Positions 11,166 to 24,189 of a stretch of DNA of 64,000 nt are shown here, piece by piece. The stretch's first letter is position 1. Each line of letters opens with the position of its first letter. The position numbers and the translations under genes are program-made. Below the pieces are notes generated by a model. That model searched no databases and was not told the origin of the DNA. It was given only the letters and a program-made list of their open reading frames with translations. This DNA comes from Patella vulgata (taxonomy: Eukaryota; Mollusca; Gastropoda; Patellidae), in the NCBI RefSeq assembly GCF_932274485.2, contig NC_065883.2, positions 42,130,539 through 42,194,538 on the forward strand, in the 5' to 3' direction.

Positions 11166-13107
11166 TTTCAATGCTATGGCGACTGTGTTGATGTTAAACG
11201 CTTTCCGATATTTATAGCCACAGTCCCGGGTTTAAAATGCGCGAGCGTATAGATTTATATCTATCTGTTACTTGACGTCATATTGGTAATTGTAACATTA
11301 GCATAGTGTCCCTACTGTATATAAGTCATTAGATCTTCTGTCATTTCTTCCTGAAAATGTCTCTCTTATTGTTCTAGGTTGTAAGTCATAAAAGAGGACC
11401 ATTACAATTAGCTCATAATACAAGAAGATTTTGATTTCTAACAAGAGAGATGGGATCGAATGGCCATATTTATACTGATTCAATGGTCTGTTAAAATATT
11501 GCAGGGTTTGACGTAAGCAGGAATTATTACAAATACTTTCGCGACCCTTGGATACATCTACACTTGGGACATCTGTCCGTCCGGGTGGTTCTAATAAGAG
11601 TGAGTTATGCAAGACTATTTTTGGATATTATAGTCAAGATAATTATGCGTAGGCTTAAAGATACATTATGGGAGATTTTAATAGAGAGTTGGCCATTCTC
11701 GCTATAGTAGTTTTAAAAAAAAACAAAGTTATCACCATTGTAATTGTTGAATAGAAATAGGAATCAACTTTCTCTTCACCGTCTCCAAGAATGGCCGATC
11801 GTTTGATTGACATGCGTTAACTCCACCTATATAATCTCGATTATCAAGTAACGTTTTCAATGGCTGTGGTACCGTTAGCCTATTCGGTTTGAGACGGGGT
11901 TGCAATTCAATTCGTATCACATTTATTTAAGACTTTTAATATATAGATAAGAAGCGAAAGTTTGAAAGGAATGGACCAAATCAATGAGGCTTAATAATAG
12001 CCGACTTCTTGTTAGCCTGCGTGTACTCTTGTACTGTAGTAACTGGGGTAACTCCCGAAGCAGACAAATAGGAAACAGTGATCCAATGGGGCTGCAATTC
12101 AACTGGGGTGATGTTAGCTGCGATGTTTATCAATTTCCATAATTTTTCTGTAAAAGCAAGTGACAAAAGAGCGTATAATACCGACATCCAAACTCTAATT
12201 CTAACCACAACTAAACATAATATCAAGGCCGTATATATCGAACTTTCAATCAAATTGACTGACATGCGGCCTCGCTCAACAGCGGCCTTGCTTCGCACAC
12301 TCTATCATTACGGCTGGCCCCCGGATCCATTCACTTGATTTGATATTTGTTCATTTGGTGCAAATACTACAATGTCTATTTTCTGTCTTGTCCGCAGGTT
12401 TATCTTGTAGATTTTTGTTTTGCGTGTAGTGCGGTCCTCCTGCACTTACTATTTAGCCTCGATGTAAAATTTCCGGGAGTATGACGTCAACGTAACGGTT
12501 AATCTCCGCTTACGACGCCATTAAAAATTTTAATCAATCAATTGGTTAAATCCAAGCCGAATCCAAGCCATCCGTGGGTCTACAGAGTTGATTTTGTGCT
12601 TGTTGATTAAATAAAAATCTAATTTATAATTTCTATGACATCTGAAGCCTAAAGACTTGCAATAATCAGATTTAGCTCTTGCATAATGTACCGGTATGTT
12701 TAATGTTTATGAATATCTGGCTTTGATTAACTTTCACAGTTCTAATAAAGAATGTGTGCGCTTACTGAATAAGTAGCAGTTTTACAAAGCTCCAGTAATC
12801 CTTTCTTATAAAATAAGTTATGAAAAAAATTTAGAATATTTTTAATTAAATCACATCAAGATGTATAGGAAACTGAATAAATTCACCCGTTTTCACTAAT
12901 CTCTTTACCTCAGTGTCTGTATTAACACAGGCCATGTTGTTATTTTAAACAAAGTAAGACCTATATAATTTATACATAAATTGAATATGAAGGATAGGGA
13001 TTATATTATTATTGATGGTCAGCTCTTGGCTTATGTACATGAAAATTTAAATATTCAGGAAAGAAACGCGGTATTATGCGGCTTTCATTTCCACCGGAAC
13101 ATCACCA
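11166..13107. other. No gene recognised
   Basis: Several 60-105-codon frames occur on both strands, none with a family motif. A diverged copy of the dispersed repeat described at 5640 lies at about 12590-12720. Confidence 0.45.
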
Positions 13108-15925
13108 GGGCCCTGTTTCACAAAAGCTTAAGCTAAATTCAGTAAAATAGATTTTAACTAATATCAAAATGAAATTTAAAATTTTATGCGTTTCACGAAG
13201 ATCGATTGCAACTTAAAATTGAATTTTAATAGATTTTAGTTAAAATTGATTGCACCTGCGCAGTTCCGTTTTTCGTCAGCTGGCATACGTATTTAAACAA
13301 ATACGCTTCGGAACTGAAAACTGTAGACAGGTTGAACTATCGGTTATAATATCAATGAGTTTCATACGTTGTAGCAATGTTTGCATATGGCCAGACAGTT
13401 GTAGAGAGATAAAATAAATGAGGTTATTGCGTATTAATAATTTATTCGTTTTGAAATGTATCGTTGGGTTGGCCATGAACTTGCATGCTGCTTTCGTGAC
13501 CTTAGCATTTGATTTACTCACAGGCTTCAATGAAAATAATGCGTATTGATGAATTAAATCGCTTGAATTTCGTAGTTTATAGTATTTTGGTTAATAGGAA
13601 CTATTGAGAATTGTCACCTACAAATATATGATATTTGTGGGTATGTTTCGGGAATTTATAAAACATGATTAATACATGAATAAACAGAGCATAGCGATGT
13701 AAGGCTCGACTCAAACGACTAATCTAGGCTGTAAATTGCTGTCGAATCTTAAAAGTAATTAAAAACTTTGAAACTAATCCACCAAATAGCCAATGTTTCG
13801 GTGCCTAGATTTGAAATATCATCACCATATACCTTTCAATGATTTTTTGAAATTGATACACCCCGGGCTATACTATATACCAGAATCCACCGAAAAACAC
13901 CGGAAAACTACCTGAAAACACCATATTATACTGAATACCGGAAAAACACTAAATACTGGAAAACACACTAAATACCGGAAACCACCCTAAATAGGTAACC
14001 CGGAGAAGGGCTATACTATAAACCGGAAACAAACCCTAACCCAGGCACACAGAGGACCAGGCTCCCGGTTACCTATTAAGGGTGCTAGTCTCCGGGTTAC
14101 CTATTTAGGTTTTTTTCCGGTATTTAGTGTGTTTTTCCGGTATTTAGTGTTTTTCCGGTGTTTTCGGGTATTCAGTATAAAATGGTGTTTTCCGGTTGTT
14201 TTCCGGCGTTTTCCTGTGTTTTCCTGTGTTTTCCGGTATATAGTATTGCCTATACACTCCTTATTGGATAATGCCTATCTATCTTACTGAATTAAAATGA
14301 TTTTTCCCCAAGATAAAATACCTTTGGCTCCAAAACCTTCTATGATTTTTATGTTTTTAACGTAAACCTTCATCAAGAAATAATAATAAATTTATGATTT
14401 TAAAATTTAATTTCAAATAGGCCTATAACATTTTTCAGTAAACACATTTGAGATTATTGATTTATATTTTTACAAATCTTCTTAACCCCCAAACCACATG
14501 CATATGGCATGTTTTGTATTATAGGGCTTTAATACCAAGAAATTGGCCATTTTAATCCATTGTACACGAAGATGTGTTTTTATAGAAAGAGTGCTCTTCT
14601 TCCCATGACAACAGATATGAAGATAGTATAATTTGCAATTGATTCATATGGTAATATTATAAAACAGTAACAAAAGGTTTTGTTTACTGGGGTTATGAGT
14701 GTTTTTTTTTTCTCGGGGTTCTAATTTGGGTCGTCATCTAATTGCTTAAATTACCTTACAATAAAATAAACAGATGGATCGTAGCTGTATTTCCCATGGA
14801 ACGAAAATAAATTTAGTGTGAATTGTTTTTGTGAATGATGATATGTTTAAATTATGTAACCCGGGCCCTGTTTCACAAAAGCTTCAATCTCCTTAAAATC
14901 GTCTTAAATTAAAATTCCATCCTAACTTAAGATAGATGCGTTTTACAAAACGATTTTAAGCACATTAGATGAAATCCACTAAAATAATATTTTATGTTAA
15001 AACTTTATCTTATCTTAAAATAGTGGTGTTTCAAAAAACTATATTAGGGACAATTTTAACTATAATCTTAAGACCGCCGTCACCCTTTCCTAACTTAAAA
15101 TCACGATATGAACAAACACTGATTAGGCTACGTTGTTGGATATATTGCGACATATAGATATATTTGGAATAATGTTACTATTGCCAATGTCCCTGGTCAT
15201 ATATTTGTACCATACCATCGTTCACGAAAATAATTCTCATTCAATTTCTTTTCATGGCATGGGAAATACAGCTACATTCCACCCGTTTATTTTATTGTAA
15301 GGCAATTTACGCAAATTAGATGACACCCAAAATAAGAACCCCAAGAAAAAAACACACTCAAAACTAGTCAAAACCCAAGTAAACAAAATCCTTTGTTACT
15401 GTGTTATATATTACCATATGATTCAAGTATAAATTATACTGTATCCAAATAATTAATCGAAAAAAGAAACTAATGTCATGGAAAGAAAAACAGTCTTATC
15501 TATAAAAAATATCTTTATTTAAAATGACCAATGTCTTGGTATTAGAAGGCCTAGGCACGCCAACCCACCGATACATTTTAAAACGAATAATAGGCAATAA
15601 ACTCATTTATTTCACCTCGCTGCGACTGTCTGACCATGTGCAAACATTTCTACAAAGTATGAAACTCTCCCCATTGATATTGTACCTGCCAGTTCAACCG
15701 TCAACAGTTTTCAGTTTCGAAGTGTATTTCCTTACACCGTAAGTGCCCGCATCGGAAATGTGCACTGCGCGAGCCCAAGCAATTGTAACTAAAATCTATT
15801 AAAATTGCATTTTAAGTTACAATCGATCTTCGTGAAACGCATAAAATTAAAAAAATAATTTTGATTTTAGTTAAAATCTATTCTAGTGATTTTACCTTCA
15901 GTTTTTGTGAAACAGGGCCCTGGGC
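13108..15925. repeat. Large foldback Y with GGGCCCTGTTTCACAAAA ends
   Basis: The left end starts GGGCCCTGTTTCACAAAAGC and the right end is its inverse, TTTTTGTGAAACAGGGCCC. Right arm 15230-15925 matches, inverted, left-arm pieces 13108-13545 and 14515-14860. The left arm is interrupted by about 970 bp that includes a CCGG foldback. Both arms encode a diverged peptide with the core NLIYFISLQLSGHMQTLLQ / KLIYFTSLRLSDHVQTFLQ (minus strand near 13400, plus strand near 15620). That shows an inverted duplication of one ancestral sequence rather than a short MITE. The family is unknown. Confidence 0.72.
13865..14251. mobile_element. CCGG-rich foldback transposon, copy 1, 9-bp TSD
   Basis: The left end is GGGCTATACTATATACC and the right end is GGTATATAGTATTGCC. 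The arms are strings of ACCGGAAAACACC-type blocks followed by CTAAATAGGTAACCCGG. The centre carries TATAAACCGGAAAC and AAACCCTAACCCAGG. Flanking 9-mers ATACACCCC (13856-13864) and ATACACTCC (14252-14260) differ at one base and look like a TSD. It has no ORF. It matches the copy at 39650 in arms and centre. Confidence 0.82.
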
Positions 15926-17277
15926 CATTGGCAATATTATCATTATTCCAAATAGATCTATACATCGCTATAGATCTAACAACTTAGCTCTACTGAATGT
16001 TTGTTTATATCGTGATTTTAAGTTAGGTGGCGGCTGTTAAAATTGATTTTAGTTAAAATTGTCCACTAATTAGTGAACACCACTATTTAAACATACATTA
16101 TGCAAGGGCTAAATCTGCCTAATGCAGGTCTTTCTTTAGGCCTAAAATGTTATATAAACCATTAATTAGACATTTATTAACGAAACAAGACTATAATCAG
16201 CTCTCGAAGGCATCGGATACTCGAGATTTTAACTAATTTAGAACAGTTCGCCATTTAAAATTTTAATTTAAAAATGGGAAAGCGGGGCTAAGTATGGAAT
16301 ATACCAGTGCCCTGGTTACCACAATGCACACATCTTATCAAAACTACAAACAGTGATAATGTACAAGTGCAATTTTTGTGTATTTTCTGGAATCTTCGTT
16401 GTTGATGAAATGAAGACAAGACTGTTGATGGCTGTTAATATTTCTCTATATTCTTTTGGTAACAGTAATCAACAAATTTCACAACAGACAATTAATATAA
16501 CAATTGTTGGTTCAATGCTTCATAGTAAATAAGCTCCAATGTGGATATTGGAATTGACATAAACTTATGTCTCCAAATATGGGTAAATAAGGTCTGTCCT
16601 TAGGTATGTGATCTAAGTTGATCTCCCAAGACACGTGTGTCGCAAGCTTCCTTCAAATTCTGTCATTTGGGTCTATATATCCCCATGCATCGCCTAGGGC
16701 ATTAATCCTATAAATCTACAAACAATATACCCTGGTAACTAAACGCTATAGCCCGTTGACATTAATTTTAATTTATAAGCTCAATTTAAAGTTTAAAACA
16801 AAGAATACCGGAGACAGGTGATTAATGAAATATATAAGACAATATGAAGTAGATATAAATGGTGGGTATTTAAGGTGGATTAAGATCCATTAAAATGTAA
16901 TTTACTGAATTAAGTAATACTGTGCGGATTAGCACGACATATTAAATATTTACTATTGAGTCCAAATTTACACTACTATAATAACGTGGCTCAGAATGAA
17001 GTAATTTGAATGAAATTTTCAATATTTCCATTTTACGTTATCTATTTTTGAGCTATTATAGCAAGAATGGTCAGCTATTTATCGAAATCTTAGATAATGT
17101 ATCTTTAAGTTAAGTTTAAGTTTAAGTTTATTTTAACTTAAAATATTATTTTAGTGGATATCTAAAATGCTTAAAATCGTTTTGTGAAACTCACCTATTT
17201 TAAGTTAGGATGAAATTTTAGTTTAAGACGATTTGAAAGAGATTTAAGTTTTTGTGAAACAAGGCCCTGGCCTTTAA
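14869..17277. repeat. Second foldback X interleaved with Y
   Basis: The left end GGGCCCTGTTTCACAAAAGC at 14869 is mirrored by TTTTTGTGAAACAAGGCCC ending at about 17273. Left-arm blocks CTTAAAATCGTCTTAAATT, ATTTTAAGCACATTAGAT and TAACTTAAAATCACGATATG reappear inverted, part at 15930-16090 and part at 17110-17275. The two parts are separated by about 1 kb that includes the dispersed repeat at 16090-16250. The right arm of foldback Y lies inside this pair, so the two foldbacks interleave. Confidence 0.65.
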
Positions 17278-17649
17278 TATAAATTCTCCATTAATCAGCT
17301 GATTCTGAATTTACACAACAATGTGTTACGAAGTGTGGAGGATAAAAGATGTAAAACTTGTGACAACATTACTGAAAGGAAAACAATACAAAAAAATTAT
17401 AGATACATGGGGTTTAACGTCCCCTCGACACAATATAGTTAACGTCTCTTTAACAATAATTATCGGATTATAGCAATTGATACAATTGGTATACGATAGA
17501 CCAAAAACCCAGAAGCGTCAGCCTAGCTGAAAAGTGTACCAATTTTTACTTATTTGCTATCAATACATACATATCTGGTATCATCAGAATGCACGTCTGC
17601 CGGGTATCTGGTGGTGGGTGTGTCTATAAGGGCTGAGATTCTGGGCATG

Positions 17650-18255
17650 AATTCTTGAGCTAGATTAGCTCAAAAGTGTACCACATGAAAATGGTGCAGC
17701 AGGGTACCCTTCATGTATTACAAAAACACGCTGAAAGACATTTTATTGGTGGGGTACCCCTGACAGAGTTATGCAATTGCCAGACCACAGCTAGGTTAGA
17801 TTAGCTGAAATCTTTACCACCTAAAACTGCTTGGAAGTTGTTCAGCACCACAAGATTAATCATTAATGATGACTACAAGACAGTTTGTGCGGTTGGGTAC
17901 CCCTGACAGACACGCCCCGCAACCAGGCTAGATGAGCTGAAGTCGGTACCACATAAAACTTCTTGGAAGTTGATCAGCACCAGCATAGGAATCATGAATG
18001 ACCACTACAAGACACTTTGTTCGGTTGGCTGCCATTGACAGACAGCCCAAAATGCCACACCTGCAACAAGACTAGATTATCTGAAGTATGTACTACCAAA
18101 ACAGCTTGAAGTTGTTCAGCACCACCAGTGGAATCATGAATGATGACTACAAGACGGTTTGTGCTGTAGGGTACCTTGACAGGCACGCCAAAATATGTCA
18201 CGCCTCGCCAATAGGCTAGATTAGCTGAAGTCTGTACCACCTAAAACTGCTTAAT
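17650..18255. repeat. Tandem repeat, ~125-140-bp unit, ~4.5 copies
   Basis: The unit runs CTAGATTAGCTGAAGTCTGT, ACCACCTAAAACTGCTTGGA, AGTTGTTCAGCACCACCAG, AATCATGAATGATGACTACA, AGACAGTTTGTGCGGT, GGGTACCCCTGACAGACACG. Copies begin near 17660, 17810, 17925, 18068 and 18214. Copies differ at many sites, and the reading frame is not preserved between them, so it is noncoding. Confidence 0.85.
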
Positions 18256-18499
18256 TCGACGGAGGTTTATTGTGTTCCAAAGTCTCGACAAATCAAACCG
18301 GTTATTATCGAACTTAGTCAAGGTATTGATGTAATGAAACTATACACAATTAGAACTAAAGTTATCGTATCCTAGAGCATCGACCAATCAAATTGATTAT
18401 CTCTGCTTACCCTAAACAGAAAATGCCAATCTTTGAGCGCCATCAAGGTATCCACGTAATAAACATACACCAAGTTTGAATTTTAAATCTTTCACGTCT

Positions 18500-19736
18500 A
18501 ATGTGTAACGTTGGTTTGCATGACGAGTTTAAACATATCCCGATTGACCAGTCAATATTTATTTTCAAACACTGCTGGTGGAATTAGTGTAAAATTAATA
18601 TTGCTTTCATTGTTCTCCTGTACTTAGTACTAGAGTTCGAAATCAATTTTGAAATATCCAAAGGTGACCAAAATTCCAAATTCCGCCGTTAATGGTTGGC
18701 GTTTCATCTGATAACTATACAAAACACCAACGAAACATGTCGAATGTCGTCTGCATGTTTGTCCTTGATGCATATAGGCCCAGTGTAGAGGTTTATAGAA
18801 AATGTGGTAAATGTTACATGACGTGTTTAGCTACTACTTTATTCCTTCATGTTTACTGTATTAATACGCCTACACCATATATAATGTTTATTTTGAGCGA
18901 AAATCTTTATACGAGCTATTGTATATGACGTAATTTATTCTTCAACCATAGAATCAATTTTCCACGAATTTGCATTAAGGATTATAATGGATCAATTGAT
19001 TGGGGTGGAATGGTTAATCGCAACAAGGGGCCCTATATTAAATAGATCACATCAGCTGCCAGAGTGATCAATGTTCAATGCACATATATGTATTGCCTTT
19101 AATAAATCAACGAACAGTAACTGATAATTCACTTCTAACATAATATGTGAAGGATTCGTATTATACCATTTTGACAAAAACTAAATAATGAGCAGTTATT
19201 AATTATTGAATTAAATATAACGTATCGTGGTAGTTAGGTTTTATTTCGTTTGAATAGACCGAATTCCACTTAACACTGCTGTAGTGGAAGCAAATTTCTG
19301 TTCCAAATTATGCCTGGTCAATGGTCCGATTAACAACCAATAACTAACTGCGTACTAATATCAGTCGGTTTTAAACAGAGCTCCAAGTTAGACCAAATAT
19401 GTTTACATAACGCCCAATTAACCTGTGCATAGCAGAATATTGCAGAAAAACTAATTGCGTGAAAAAAGAGGCTCTCAAACAGCTACAATGTAAACAATAC
19501 TGTTTGGAGACGAACAATACTTTCACCGTTTCAATACCTTAAACACTGTACACAGTTTTAGGGAAGACCTCAGATAAAACGAAGGGCTGTCATGTTGCTG
19601 TACTTTAGATAGATGTGATTGAACGGGAAGAATAGACACACTAAATCAAAAGCTCAGATATCAGAAGCTAATCCAGCAATGGCTAGAGAGGGATTTCTCG
19701 GGACATTGCTTCAGTAATATGGGTCATTTCAGGACT
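18500..19736. other. No recognisable feature
   Basis: The plus-strand frame 18692-18928 lacks any motif, and nothing repeated was seen. Confidence 0.45.
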
Positions 19737-19870
19737 AACATATGGTTAAAATTTATTTTAATAATTCGCTTGTGCGTAGGGGTCTTCAGCAGTGGGGGGA
19801 AACCGGGGGACCCGGAGAAAACCCACGAGGTTGGACAAGCGACCCCTACTCCTTGTCATCAAGGTCTGAT
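19737..19870 (-). mobile_element. SINE family B fragment
   Basis: Minus-strand family B body (complements of CGAAATGACC.., GCAAGCGAATTATT, GACCCCTA.., GGTTTTCTCCGGG, GGTCGC). The shared 3' tail and the head are both missing. Confidence 0.75.
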
Positions 19871-20104
19871 ATCAAATCAAGTGAAAGGGTCGGGGGCCAG
19901 TTGTAAGCGTCCATTGGGCTGTAGAGTCCCGGGGCTGTACCGATCAATGAATGGCTGACAAGATAGACGTAATATAAACTAGATTTGTCAACGTGACAAG
20001 TTTGAGAGTTTTTATACTACATTATCACACATTTACACATTAATTACAAATATCTAGTATAATAATGTGCATTGTTGACCTTGACTTCATAAAAATGAAA
20101 ACCA

Positions 20105-20540
20105 GCGGCTGCCAGGCAGAATATGCCCAAATTTTACAAGAGATGGGTAGAGAACAAGCTAAGCAAAAAAGCGATTTTTCATACAATCAAGGGCCAAAAT
20201 TCAGGAAGTTGCGATCCGATATGCGCGAATATCGACAGGAATGAAGATCTTTGGGTTATAAAGATATCTTTCAAGTTTCATCAAAATCAGATCAACATTG
20301 TGACTTCTAGAGGGCCCACAACCTTGATATACCATATATTTACACTATATGCATACGAGGGGCGGTCATTTTATCGGGCAGTTTTGGTCCGATTTTCACG
20401 AAATTCAAACTTAGCCGCCATTAGGATGTTAGGGGGAAATATTCAAATTTTTTTTTTCAATCGGATACAACTTGAAAACACGAATTTTCGTACAATCTAG
20501 GGCCATAATTCAGGAAGTTACGATCTGATATGCGCGAATA
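20105..20540. repeat. Dispersed repeat with GGGCCATAATTCAGGAAGTT units
   Basis: Two tandem units have the order TACAATCAAGGGCCAAAATT, CAGGAAGTTGCGATC.., GATATGCGCGAATAT, AAGATCTTTGGGTTATAAAG, TTTCATCAAAATCAGAT. A related pair lies at 37212-37560. This is an interspersed noncoding family; I recall similar sequence in bivalve genomes but cannot confirm it. Confidence 0.65.
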
Positions 20541-20898
20541 TAGTGGCGTTTTTAAGTTACAGAACTGGCCAGTAGTAGCTTTGTTACCAGTTACTTTTTG
20601 TTCGGATTTACTTAATTAGGCCGACATTGTAACAATAAAAATATCAAAAAATAATTGTTGAAAACCGAGTGTAAATGTGTAATGAAGTGAATGTTTCTTG
20701 TATATAAGCTTATATTTCAATTTTTTTTCTTCAGATGCAGGCTTCAAAATCCTGAATTATTTAAAAAAAAAAGAAAAAAAAAAAGATTAATAAGGATACG
20801 TCGTGAAAACTTCATTCCCCGTCAAATTTTGTAAACTTTAGGCCAGATATTTCTTTTATTCGATGCATTTGACTATTGTGAACATTTTATTCAGTTAA

Positions 20899-21656
20899 AG
20901 GACAATATTGGTGCCAGTCATTATCACATATCATTGCTACGATAGCTGAGTAATACAGGTTTTCAGAATCGGAAGTGACGAACGCCAAAGGAAACCACAA
21001 GTCATCTCTCTATATAACTGACTGATGTGACGAGTGATAACGGATATACGGGCGAATTTCTGCTCACTAATAATTCATTCGAAGACCAAAAGTTGTTGTA
21101 TGAGATTGTGAGAGGATATCTGACAATTCATAAAAAGAATTGACTGCCACTAGATAAGTGAACACGAAAGAAGAACAGAAAAAGTCCGTGCATTACCATG
21201 TTTTTATAAGGTATAGAATGAATATAAACAAGGGAATGTACTGACTATTTCTATTTTTCTCGTGTTCTCTTATCTAATGACATTCAATTACTTTATTGAA
21301 TTATCAGGTATCCTCTTACAGCCCCATATATCAACTTTTGGTCTTCGAAGGAATTATTAATTATTAGTGAGCAGAAATTCGGCCGTATATCCCTTATCAC
21401 TCGCCCGTCTTCATTAGCCCAGGTTAGGAGCAGAAAAGTAGGACGTTAAACTCCATTTCATTTCCTTATCACTCGTCACATCAGTCAGTTATATAGAGAG
21501 ATGACTCGTGTTTTCCTTTGGCGTTCGTCACTTCCGACTCAGGAAACCTGTATTACTCAGCTATCGTAGCAATGATCTCTGTGTTAAAATTATATTTGGA
21601 ATGTGTTTAACCAGCTCTATCACATATGTGATAATGACTGGCACCAATATTGTCCT
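20899..21656. mobile_element. 758-bp foldback transposon with TTAA TSD
   Basis: The left end AGGACAATATTGGTGCCAGT is mirrored by ACTGGCACCAATATTGTCCT. TTAA flanks both sides (20895-20898, 21657-21660). Arms of ~280 bp surround a ~80-bp loop near 21180-21257. There is no ORF. TTAA duplication is classic for piggyBac and a few other superfamilies, but the ends do not start with the usual piggyBac CCC, so assignment stays open. Copy 2 of the flanking duplication has GTAA at the matching site (21969-21972). Confidence 0.85.
21404..21463 (+). mobile_element. 60-bp SINE family A tail insertion, 12-bp TSD
   Basis: Only the last part of family A is present (CGTCTTCATTAGCCCAG to GGACGTTAAACTCCATTTC). 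It is flanked by identical CCTTATCACTCG at 21392-21403 and 21464-21475. It sits in the right arm of the TTAA foldback and is absent from the left arm, so it landed after the foldback formed. Confidence 0.9.
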
Positions 21657-22035
21657 TTAATCTTATATTTTGTAAAATTTAATATACCTCCGGATTTTGC
21701 AAAAATTGAAAGAAAAAGAAAAATATCAAATATTAATTTTTGAAAACCGAGTGTAACAAACAGATGTATTAAACTGAAAGTTTCTTGCATATAAGATAAT
21801 GTTTCAGGTTTTTTTTCTTCAGATTCCAGCTTTAAAACCCTGAACTAGTTTTAAAAAAATGATTAATAAGGATACGTCGTGAAAAATTCATTCCCAGACA
21901 TATTTGGTGAAAATTAGGCCGATATTTTTTAAATAGATGTATTTGGCTATTGTGAACATTTTATTCAGGTAATCTTATTTAATATACCGCCGGATTTTGC
22001 AAAGATTGAAAGAAAAATCAAAGACACCATATCAT

Positions 22036-22814
22036 GGAAATTTTAAAAAATCTTGTTTTCTTAAATCTTTCCAATCAAATAATATTCCCCTTATAGACGA
22101 TAGAAGCAGATTATTTATTTTTAAGATTTATTTTATTTATTTGTCATCAAGATGACGTTATCAAGCAGTCCTGTAAAATCGTTCAAATAATTGTTAGACC
22201 TATCAGAAATGAAACTGTATGTGAACTACGAGGAGCCATGTTTCATAAAATTACGCCGGACACTTGAAGGATCTGGACATTTTCGAGGACGATCACTTTG
22301 CTCAATTAATAAACATGATTTCGTCAGTCTACACTAAATGCATTACCATGGGAATGGTCGTCATTATGATTGGGTTATTCTAAATAATAAAGCCCCAAAA
22401 GATACCAGTTGACCAAAACGAATCTGATTTTTAGAAAAGTATGGTAGGACCTTTTAATCATCAATTTTTTGGTTTTAATGGGAGTATCCGTCCTCCGTCT
22501 GTCTATTTCCCTTTTTTTACATATCGTTCACCTGGGCAGTTTCGTCATTCTTTGCTGGTTGAAACATGGCGGTCGGTCTCCAGTGAAGACCCACAACATT
22601 AACGTTACGTCAATGAGGGTCACCTGACCACAATATACTCAAGTCAATATATACACCTCCATGAACACAACTTATAAACTCACCAACGTCTATTATTAAT
22701 GAGACTAGTGCGACGCTACTTGATATAATACGCTAAGTTGCTAGGATAACATTATTTTACTCAAGGAAAATTCAGAACGCGAACATCAGTGATCATTGTC
22801 CAATAACAGTAACT
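22036..22814. other. No recognisable feature
   Basis: AT-rich unique-looking sequence between the tandem duplication and the first LINE homology. Confidence 0.45.
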
Positions 22815-24116
22815 GTGTTTTTTAAAAAACCGAATCGTAAGACCTACCCAAAGCAAATTTTGGAATCATCACGACTTTGACTCCATACACATCAATAATG
22901 TTTTTAAGAGATTTGACTGGAATGCGATTCTCGACCAAAATCTGGGCTGAAACTTGCTAGATGAAATCTTCTCGAATACATTGATTCGGTCGCATTAATT
23001 TGTAACGATTCGAAAAAGGGATACTCCATAGGTGAATGGGTACATAAGAAAATTGATTAGGAAAAGAAATCGTATTCATAAAAAGGCAAAAACCTCAAAC
23101 TCTCCTGCCAACTAACAATGTTTTTGTAAGAACAGAAATTTCGCCATGTCCGAAATTCGAAAAGCAAAGCGTGGCTATTATTACAAAATTAGTTCAAATC
23201 GTTTGCAAGAGAAACAATGGTGGAACTTTATCAAGCAATTTGGTATAAAAAATAGAAACTCAAAAGAGAATTACAACTCCTACTTGATTCTGACGATAAT
23301 ATCATTATGAAGTAAGGACAAGGCAAATATCTTAAATTCCTTTTTATTGAACAAACAATGCTGGACAGTATTTATGATACAGTCCCTACTATTACTTTTA
23401 ATGACTTTGAAATTGAAGGACCAATATACACATCTTATCTCGTCTAAGATATGCTATGATCACTGTCCACAAATAAAGCTAGTGTTCTTGATCTTATTAA
23501 TAACAAAACATTAAAAGCGTGTTCAGGTAGTCTGACAGTTCCATTAAGTAAATAAGTAAAATTTTCACTCTTTGTTAGCAAAGTGCAAATTTTCCCAACT
23601 TATGGAAAATGGCAAATGTTGTTCCAATATTTAAGAGGGGCGATCCACATGATTGTCCAAACTACCGACCTATATCTTTGCTTAGTATCTTAGGTAAGGT
23701 TTTCGAGAAGTGTATTTTTATGTTTATTCATAATTTTGTTCTCATTCATGATGTATTAACCGTTTACCAATCCGGATTTATACCCAACGACTCGACAGTC
23801 TACCAACTTTTAGATATTTATGACCAAGGTACTGAAGTCAAAGTTATTTTTTTCGACATCAACACGGCGTTTGATCGCTAGTGGTATAAACTAAATTCTA
23901 CTTGGCATAAGGGGTAAATTACTTTTACTCATCGAAAACTATTTACAAAACCGAAAATAGGCAGTTGTGCTTGAAGGTGAATATTCTAACATGAAAACTG
24001 TATCTCTAGGAGTCTCCCAAGGCTCTCTCATGGACCCTTCCTTTTTCTTGATCTTTATCAACGATGTAATGACTCATATCAAGTCTGGTACATATGTCTC
24101 TCTTTAAGCGAGAGCT
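22815..24116 (+). mobile_element. LINE ORF2 fragment (linker to reverse-transcriptase fingers/palm), decayed
   Basis: The open frame 23609-23881 encodes 90 residues with the non-LTR reverse-transcriptase blocks ANVVPIFKRGD, NYRPISLLSILGKVFEK, QSGFIPNDSTVYQLL and VIFFDINTAFDR. The last is block A with a catalytic Asp. Upstream, in changing frames, the region between endonuclease and RT is recognisable (IRKAKRGYYYKIS, WWNFIKQFG). Downstream are relics of block B (GVSQGS) and the FLIFINDVM stretch. It stops before the FADD block, so it is 3'-truncated as well as mutated. Clade is probably CR1/Jockey-like, but fragments this short do not settle it. The duplication breakpoint at 23562 cuts through it. 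Confidence 0.88.
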
Positions 24117-24189
24117 GTATAATATTATCGGTCAGTTTAAAATCCCTAAATATTACCATTTCGGCGAACGTCAGTACCAATTAATCTAT

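Larger units (their letters stand above)
20640..22035. repeat. Diverged tandem duplication split by a foldback
   Basis: Copy 1 (about 20640-20894 plus 21661-21735) and copy 2 (about 21736-22035) share AAACCGAGTGTAA, TTTTTTTTCTTCAGAT, GATTAATAAGGATACGTCGT, ATTGTGAACATTTTATTCAG and CCGGATTTTGCAAA. Copy 1 is interrupted exactly between TATTCAG and the ATCTTAT stretch by the 758-bp foldback. Copy 2 keeps the site unoccupied. Confidence 0.85.
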
